Program-made: the position numbers and the translations under genes | Part shown: one piece after another, positions 57,034 through 64,000 of the stretch | How the letters are laid out: each line of letters starts with the position of its first letter | Numbering within the stretch: position 1 is the first letter of the stretch | Notes under the pieces: generated by a model | Database searches by the model: none | Seen by the model: the letters and a program-made list of their open reading frames with translations, nothing else | What the model was told of the DNA's origin: nothing | Source of the DNA: Filosporella fistucella | Lineage: Eukaryota; Ascomycota; Leotiomycetes; Helotiales | Assembly: GCA_030077755.1 (NCBI GenBank) | Contig: JAQJZZ010000008.1 | Location: 3,410,001 to 3,474,000 of the forward strand | Reading direction: 5' to 3' | DNA length: 64,000 bases

Positions 57034-57982
57034 CTACTTCTTCCCCTTTCCCCTCCCCTTCACCTTCTCTCTCTCAACTCCCCTTTCCGCCTTCCCCATC
57101 GCTACTTCCGCTCTCTCAAGCAGCGCCTTCGTCTCCTCACTCACTCCCGCCCCCTTCAAAACTCCCACTCTCTCCCTCCAAAACTTCCACCTCTCATCCA
57201 TCCCCTCCCCCTTAAACAACTCCCCCATTTGCCCCCAACTATCCCCAAACCCCTCTCCCTCCTTTTTTATCTGTTTGCCCGCATAAATGAACCAGTAACA
57301 AGCAGCTTGAACCCTCATATCAAGTGTAAACCACTGATCTATTTTCAAGGGTTTGGAAGGAGAAACAGGTCGTTCGAAAGCGAAGACTATGAGCCAGAGA
57401 GCGGAGGGGAGAACAGAAGTGAAGATTGGGAAGGGAGTAAGGAGTTGAGAAGAGAAGGAGGAGAAATTGATGAATTTTTGGAAGTGGGTTATTGAGGGAT
57501 TGCCGTGGGAATGGGAGGTTTTCTCCCAGATTAAGCTGGATAGTGCTGGGTGGAGGATTAGTGTGTTGGTTTCTGTTGGGGTGTAGGTGATGGTATGAAG
57601 GCAAGATATGAGAAAAGATAGGGTAGAGATAGAGAGACGTACCATCATTCCTCTCCCTCCAAATTTCCATGAGATACCCAATATCACTCCAGTCCACTTC
57701 ACCTTTCCTCTCACCCTCTGATTCTCCCTCTTTGAACCCCGCCAATCCCTCCAGAAGCCCCACAATACTTCCCTGAGCATCCAAACAATCTTCTGCACAA
57801 GAAATAATCATCTCATATACCAGTTTCTGCCCCTCTCTAACTTTCGTCTCAGAAACAATTTTGTGAACTGCCTCTTCTAACAGTATCTCTTCCGAGAGGT
57901 AAGATTTGAAAGCCTCGAATTGAGGTGTGAGACCCCATGGTGAGGAAGTTGTAGCTGTTTCCCAGGCTGTAGTTTGATCCAT
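57034..57982 (-). CDS. Fungal-specific protein of unknown function, possibly DUF3632 family
   Basis: Exons 57982-57643 and 57572-57034, separated by a 70-nt phase-1 intron, give 292 residues. The N-terminal half is helical and acidic (FKSYLSEEILLEEAVHKIV; LVYEMIISCAEDCLD; WSDIGYLMEIWRERNDG). The second half has a hydrophobic segment (LPSALWLIVFAFERPV), an aromatic segment (RVQAACYWFIYAGKQI) and a very basic tail ending KGRGKGKK. The all-helical layout, the size and the 'aAcyWf.yAG..i' segment recall the fungal DUF3632 family, but I am not certain. There is no signal peptide. The intron is supported by GTACGT and CAACAG ends and because reading through it makes a Ser/His-rich nonsense tail. 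Confidence 0.75.
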
Positions 57983-58780
57983 GATTGTACCTAAAGCTTT
58001 CCGGACTTAGAGAAGAATTGACGATAGGTTCTCAGTTTACGAATTTCCTTCTCTCGATATCGAATCCTTGACGGTGAGAATTTATATACTAGCTTTCGAA
58101 GTTTTCAAAGAAAGAAATCAAATTCCTAGGAAAATAAAAACACTTTGACAGTCATCTTACATCCTACACCCTAGGATCTAAAGTGTCAGCTCAGGGTTGG
58201 TGATTAAACAGTTGGTGGCGCAGTTTGTATATCCTTTTAGCCGCATAACACTTTGCATTTGTCAGCGCCATTGGAGGTGGTACAGCAGCTCAGCAACGTT
58301 ATGGGGTTGAATTCTATTGTAAGACCGTCATGGATCGACGCCCAATCGTAGGGCGGTAAATGTGAGAGGATTGAGAAAGAGAAAGGAGTTATCACGTGAC
58401 ACGCCGAACCTGTTGACCTACCATACAGACGGGTTCAAATATTATATGTCTCATACCCAGCTTAAGGAGTTTGACCCTGTCATGGAGCTAAGAGCAGGTG
58501 AAGTTGTAGATAGCACCGTGGGAATGCCCAAGCATGAAGTATCGACCTTATTCTTCATTTGTGTTACACTTCAAAGCGAACCATAAATATGATCACAATT
58601 TTGTATTCCTACCCAAAGACTCATATCCAGAGTTCAATCCAAGGACTGATCTCACTAAGAATCTAACTACCTGAACTGGTTTGATTTACAGTCGAAGGAT
58701 CTTATCTTCACTGTCAATGCACGATAATACACTTTCAGAATTCCGAAAAGAAAGCGAGTGACAGCGGATATAACACTAAA
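57983..58780. other. Intergenic region
   Basis: This is the promoter of the DUF3632-like gene and the 3' flank of the cysteine-rich protein gene. One 74-codon plus-strand frame (58362-58586) begins at GTG and is not called. Confidence 0.55.
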
Positions 58781-59826
58781 TTAACATCCCTCAGTAGCCA
58801 CATGAATAATGACATTGAAGCCATAATCATCAAACTTCTGACCGCATACGAAATGTGGCTTGTCTGTAACATGGTCGGAGCAATGATTGTAGAGGTCCTG
58901 TGCGAGGACAGATACGGAGGTACATGTTGGTGCTACATCATAGTAATTCTATCGAGAGTGGTCAGCCAATGGACTACTGATTAAATGCTGCAGTTAAGGG
59001 AATTTTTGAAGGGTTACGGTCTAAGCTTACGTCGTTACACATGTAGATTCCTTCGTCGTAAGAGCAGCTAACACGAGTACAAGTGCGAGCAGGAACATGG
59101 CAGATACCCTTGAAGTACGACAGATAGCGGATACCCTCAGCAATGACGCGACGAATGGCCCAGTCCCAATCTTGACCAGCAACAGGACAGCAGTAGCGTT
59201 CAGCCTATGATCAATATTTAGCATGAAATTCTAGAGAAGCGCAGGAGAGAGACTCGTACAGGCATTGCAGGCTTCGGGTTGCGACCTTGGAATTGAGAGT
59301 CGATGATTTCGGCCAGATCAACGGGGGGAGTGGTAGTGAGATTGTTGGTAAGACCAGGGTGATATGATTCAAGTTGAGACAGAATATTCTATAGATCAAG
59401 TAAGTTTGAGATCTCAACTCGTGATTGCCAAGTTTCGTTGAGGGCAGCAGGGTGCTGCAGCATGGGGAGAAGGGTCAAATTACCTCGACACTACCACTCA
59501 TACCAGAGACGTCAATACCATTAATGCTGCCAGTGAAAGAGAAATCAGCCCATTTGTGACCCTCGATACCATCGCTGCCACGCTTGATGGATGGGCGGTA
59601 CGAGACGGCCGATGAGGAGACCTAGTTGTAAAGAGGCGCAAGTCAGTCTCAAGGATGATGTGGTGGCTTGGGAAAAGTAATAAGGTTGATATTGATGGAT
59701 AGTGTGATGTTTTGGGGAATTCATTATGGAACTTTACTTTGCCAATGGCAGTGGGGTCCAACACGAACATACCAAAGCAGAAACCGCAACCAAAAGAAGC
59801 GCAAGGAAGCCAATTGATTGACGCAT
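58781..59826 (-). CDS. Secreted cysteine-rich protein, five exons, candidate effector-like
   Basis: This gene is not visible as any single open frame. Minus-strand exons 59826-59773, 59621-59484, 59388-59260, 59204-59031 and 58948-58781 join to 220 residues, and all four introns (151, 95, 55 and 82 nt) are phase 0. Exon 1 is almost exactly a signal peptide (MRQSIGFLALLLVAVSAL). The mature protein has nine cysteines, all in the last two exons. Features include HKWADFSFTGSINGIDVSG, AERYCCPVAG, and the block CTRVSCSYDEGIYMCND, a motif (C-x-RVSCSY...-CND) that I recall from many secreted ascomycete proteins without an assigned function. The last exon ends FNVIIHVATEGC. The function is unknown; a role at the cell surface or with a host is inference. 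The adjacent minus-strand gene upstream codes for a protein of unknown function. Confidence 0.82.
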
Positions 59827-60269
59827 GATTCTTGTATCCAAATTGAGTTGTTGATGGGAAGGAATGGTATTTGTTGTGAATGGGAATGTCGAAAAGAGTT
59901 GTGGGAGACAAAGAATTTGAGTGTTGTGGATTCAGCTCTTCATACCAACTTATTTTCCTTTCCGCTGAGCTTCCCATAATCATTCCTTACTAAATATTCA
60001 CTAAGACTAGTGGCGTGATTATTGATATCCGACGATATTGAGTACTGGCTCTCAAAAAGCTTGCAATATGCCGCCGAGCTCAAGTACAATCGAGACGAGG
60101 GAATGTCCAAGTCCAGGCTGGACCATTTTTGACGTTACTATATCTATTGAGCCGCGAGCACTTGAAGTTTCCAGAGTAAGTCCGATACCCAAGTTGACTC
60201 GGAATCATTTGTTTTGATGTTACAAAGGACTTTGTGCCGCTGTTCATGGGGGACTTCCATACGTCAATC
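59827..60269. other. Intergenic region
   Basis: This is the promoter of the cysteine-rich protein gene and the 3' flank of the gene upstream. No further gene is seen. Confidence 0.55.
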
Positions 60270-62766
60270 CTAGTCCGTGGCCAGAGAATGTAACTTCTTT
60301 CTTTCTGAACTCTTTCCAAAATTGAAGACAGTCTGTTTAGCCTTAGTATTTTTCCTGAACAAGTCTAAACTGGTAGGAGCATCGGCAGAAGTCTGCAAAA
60401 GGCATTCTCCAAGATGAAAGACATACCATTATGATCATAAAAATCGACTGTCAATCCTCGTATACCCTTTCTCTCAAGTGCAGCGCCAGGTGTTGTCTCG
60501 AATGATGCCATGGTCGCAACACTACCCTGAGTGCTTCGCCTTGACAGGCTCCTGGATAGTGAGAGAGATCTGCCATCTGCGCTATCCAATTGGAGGATAG
60601 TCTTCTTGGGTTCTTTAGGATCCTTGAAAAGATTCACTAAGGTATTCGTCAATAACCGTCTGGTTCATGTTGGTTTAGTACCCACCTGGCCATTCTACAA
60701 ACTCTTTTTGGTCTGTGGTGTGTCGGAAGTAAAGAATATGCCTAGTGTCAAGTTCTCGGTCGAGAAGAACCCGAATTGTTCCTTGAAGGCATTGGACCTG
60801 TTTGTCGCTCGAGGTTATCCGCCTTACATCGGCACAGAATTTTACATCTTTGTCTAGAACCATACTCTGGAAATCTAGGAAGTCTTTGAAATGTTAGTTC
60901 TGTCATTCTTATGGTGTGGAGGACTGTCGCAGACCTTTCTCATTATAAAACTTATAGCTTGGTGCACATTGTATTGTTCCCATTAGCTTTTCATTTTGAT
61001 TTGGCGCCACATTCATAATCTTCAATAGATGCGCTCCCACAAATTGTGCTCGCCATTTGTGCGCTTCATCTCCTTTGAATAAATGACTATCGTCCAGGAA
61101 TGGTTTCAACACAGTGTCGGCTGCTGCAGAGTTGGTTGTATCGATGGTATGATATATCCGGAAATTCCCTTCTCTGCTTGTCGATATGATTGATTGAACC
61201 ACACGATTGCTATGCCGCGAAATCGTGTTGACGGTGATCTTGATAGTATGACAGCCATATATCCTATTATCCGTCAGAGATCTATCAACTGTTGAATCAC
61301 ACTTTGAACTTACAAATCCGCAGAAGGTGCTGGCTCAAGTTGAATAGACTGTGGCCGAGACACAGATGAAGTTGACCCGCTCCTACTGTGAGCTTGACCT
61401 GGGGATGATGAGAAAGATCCACGATTCCTATCTGGGCTGCTACTCATTGATCCAGGCCAGGAATCATATGCAGCCATGGGTGACAGTGAACCAGAAGTCC
61501 TCCTCCTACTTGGAATGTCGATAGGCTGCGATGGTGGTCTGGCTGGTGGTAATTGGAGCCGAGCATGGCGAGGTGGGTGTAAAATTTCACGCTCGATTCG
61601 CTCTTCCAGTTGATTCCAGGCTGCAAGCTCTTGACGCAAAGCATTTTCAGGGTCCGAATTAACAACAGATAGCCCGTCTGATGGTACTTGATGACTCAAA
61701 ATTCCTACCGCCTCGCCAATCTGATCTCGCATTGCTCTCAATCGAGCGAGAAGTGGTTGTATAGTCGCATGTACGCTATCTTGCGATCCAGATTCTGGGA
61801 TAGTTTCCAATGAGTCTACCCTCTTCATTCTCTTCGAAAGATTGTCAAGGCGTTCATAGACCAACCCACTGATTTCACTTTGGTCAAGCGGATCCATTTC
61901 AATATCTGCATCCAACCTTCTCAAAGCCAATGCTCGTGGTGGCACTACACGCTCTGAAGGTCGATTGACATCCAGTGATCCCCTGGTCCACGGAAGTTGA
62001 CTCTGGTCAGGCGCACTTTCTATTGCTCGGACTGGAGGTGCTCCAGGGAGAGCTCTGGGTGGACGGATGGCATGATCGAATTGGCGAAGAATCGGGTAGT
62101 CAATCTCTTGAGTCTGGTGTCCTGGCTCAAGTGGATTCGTGATTCGCTTCAGGTTGACTGTGACCAAAGTCACCAATTCGAGATGAGAAGTGACTAGCTT
62201 GAGATTCGAGGACATTAAATCGGCGTTTGAAGCCCTACAGGGAGTCAACAGCAGCCGGGATGTTTCATGTCATGAAAGACATACCTTATGTCGCGAACTA
62301 TATCATTGGTGTCTAATCCCACATCCCACGCAGCGAGCTCAAGGAAGAACTGGAGCTTGATCCGTAGAGCTGCCACAGCCTTCCGTTCCGAGGGCCATCT
62401 TACCTTCTGATACAGGGTCACCACTTGCTCTCGTGAAAATGTTGCCTTTTGAATCCAAGTGGAGTGTGACGGATATTTTGCTTTAGTCTTCGGATTAGCT
62501 TCTTGTATCAGAGCTATGTGGCTCTTGATGAATGTGGTATATTGAAGCCGTAGGCGTCGATGAGAACGTGCAAGGAGATCATCTTTAGCGAATGCTCCCT
62601 TCCTCTTCTCCCAGTCCTCTAGACGACCAAATACGTGGACATATTCGTCGAAGAACTGTGAAGCCTCGTATTGTGCATTCAAAGGGCCATCAGAGACAGA
62701 GTGGTAGACTTCCCAGACCACTTTTAATCCGGCTACGATATCACCCACAGACCATCCGAAGCTCAT
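60270..62766 (-). CDS. Fungal protein of unknown function with STAND-like N-terminus
   Basis: Six exons (62766-62285, 62234-61314, 61263-60935, 60874-60686, 60636-60427 and 60364-60270) give 741 residues; introns are 49-62 nt. The start MSFGWSVGDIVAGLKVVW resembles the opening 'SFGxxVGDxxA' helix seen at the start of many fungal STAND and related proteins. A helical region (to about 200) is followed by a Pro/Ser/Arg-rich disordered middle (SRRRTSGSLSPMAAYDSWPG; SSSPGQAHSRSGSTSSVSRP). The C-terminal about 280 residues look folded (NFRIYHTIDTTNSAAADTVL; VQCLQGTIRVLLDRELDTRH; ILYFRHTTDQKEFVEWP; GIRGLTVDFYDHND), perhaps two beta-rich modules. No NACHT, kinase or transmembrane segment is present. 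I cannot name the family. The last exon relies on the second of two close acceptors, because the first gives an immediate stop. Confidence 0.78.
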
Positions 62767-64000
62767 GTTGAAGGATGAAATAAACAAAAAGAGGGTCTAG
62801 CCATGAGCTATATGTGAGAGAAAAAGACGCGGGGATGGAACGGTCAGAGCATCTGAAGGTCCTTGCTGTGAGGTGCAGGTAGGGCTGGAGAGCTTTCGCG
62901 AATCGGGATGTATGGCAGCAAGGGTTTGCTATTACTTTTCGACACCCTGCAGGTGTCACAAAGATAGTCAGGGCAGAGAATACAAGAGCTCCGGTCGACT
63001 TTAGTTCTGTTTGTCGAGTAGATTAGCAGTAGAATTCTGAAAGATGATGTATCGTATTGATATTGAGTTTGAGAGCCGGAAGGCTGTTCTGGAATGAGTT
63101 ATTTGTTCCTGGCCAACGCTGAAGGCTGCTAATGCAAATGAGTCGACACGAATCCTTCCATCTGTTTCAATGTCTGCTCCCATTATAATGACGCCCTACC
63201 GGTTTTCAGGCGTGTGGCTGTGGCACTGCTGGAATCCATTGGGTGCAGTCCCTGATTTTCGCAGTTACATTCTGTCACTTGATAGCGGATTTTCAAGCCG
63301 CCCGATTGAGAGGGTTGATGTTGGGTGATGCATTGTGTTGATATAAATTACTTGGGTGAAGTCAGCAAATGAAGACAAGAGGATTGCACACGTTTTCTCG
63401 CTTGGACAATATGGACGATTCAACTCACCTGCCAGCCAATACCGAGATTCGTATCCAAGCCTCACATTACTTGGCTAGTGGTCAGTTCGGGTTACAGTTA
63501 TTCATAAGCATAAGTTGCGCGGTTGGTAGCTGGAAATGTTTTGTGAGGGAGAGGATTTGCCTATGGGAATTGTTGCTGGTCAGGTGTTTGTCACGCTCCG
63601 CATGTAGGTATGTGGAATTGCATAAGCTCCACGGAAGTCTTTGTTGGATAGACCATCACGAACAATAATTCCTGTACTTGGAAACTTTTCACCTATTTGA
63701 AGCCCAGTCTGCATTAGCAACTCACATTGGTAGGTGTATCTATCTGATGTGCCAATCACGTGACAATCATTATCACCGGCTCATCGTTTCTCCGGATTTG
63801 GAGGTCTTTTTGGGAGACTGAGAGATGCAACAGAATATTTGATGAGGCTGATAATTAGCTAAGAGTTCTATTGGAAGAGTCACATACTGCAAATTTTTCG
63901 CCTGTCGATCTGATGGGAAAGGAGTGAAGAGCATCACATGGCTCGCACGAGTTTTACTCATCTACCTCAGATTTTGAGCTAAATTGGCTAGAAAATTCCT
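62767..64000. other. Terminal intergenic region
   Basis: This is the promoter of the gene at 60270-62766 and flanking DNA to the end of the window. Several frames of 60-100 codons exist on both strands, none with family character. A minus-strand frame at 63773-63961 could belong to a gene running off the end, but this cannot be judged. Confidence 0.45.

Overview
The window is nuclear DNA of a filamentous ascomycete. Genes are on both strands and most are split by short introns of about 45-70 nt with GT...AG ends and CTAAC-like branch sites. The gene content fits this: cell-wall GH3 and GH16 enzymes, a CYR1-type adenylate cyclase, Ste11, a Helo-like/NACHT/ankyrin STAND protein, and fungal families of unknown function. 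The class is probably Leotiomycetes, but that is a guess from overall character and nothing in the sequence proves it. I rebuilt the splicing by hand. For every multi-exon gene below, exon lengths sum to an exact number of codons, but no transcript data were available.

Layout. 1-2850: no convincing gene. 2851-5666 (+): secreted GH3 beta-glucosidase. 6151-6456 (-): small secreted or membrane protein. 6908-8479 (-): amidase. 9035-10068 (-): coiled-coil, CENP-K-like protein. 10972-12455 (+): triple-KH RNA-binding protein. 13855-17558 (-): NLR-like STAND protein. 18351-19101 (+): ABM-type protein. 19634-21267 (-): broken RING-finger gene. 21686-23230 (-): CRH-type GH16 transglycosidase. 25618-32331 (+): adenylate cyclase. 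34040-35071 (+): HSP20 chaperone. 35801-38039 (+): Src1/Heh-type inner nuclear membrane protein. 39009-40066 (+): CAP-domain protein. 41486-42672 (-): gamma-glutamylcyclotransferase-like protein. 44031-46909 (-): Ste11 MAPKKK. 51439-54607 (+): Vps18. 55665-56270 (+): doubtful ORF. 57034-57982 (-): fungal protein, perhaps DUF3632. 58781-59826 (-): secreted cysteine-rich protein. 60270-62766 (-): fungal-specific protein of unknown function.

There is no operon-like arrangement and no biosynthetic cluster. Functional links are only loose: adenylate cyclase and Ste11 (both with Ras-binding regions) belong to Ras-controlled signalling, and the GH3, GH16, amidase and cysteine-rich proteins act on or outside the cell wall or in nutrient use.

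The most interesting items are: (i) the RING gene at 19.6-21.3 kb, which has two in-frame stops, a lost zinc ligand and a broken frame, all of which fit C-to-T/G-to-A decay; (ii) a five-exon secreted cysteine-rich protein at 58.8-59.8 kb in which every intron is phase 0; (iii) a STAND protein whose P-loop lies on a 25-nt microexon; (iv) a CAP-domain protein with no signal peptide and an unfamiliar C-terminal module; (v) a 741-residue protein whose start resembles the N-terminal modules of fungal STAND proteins. I found no CRISPR array, tRNA, rRNA or intact transposon.
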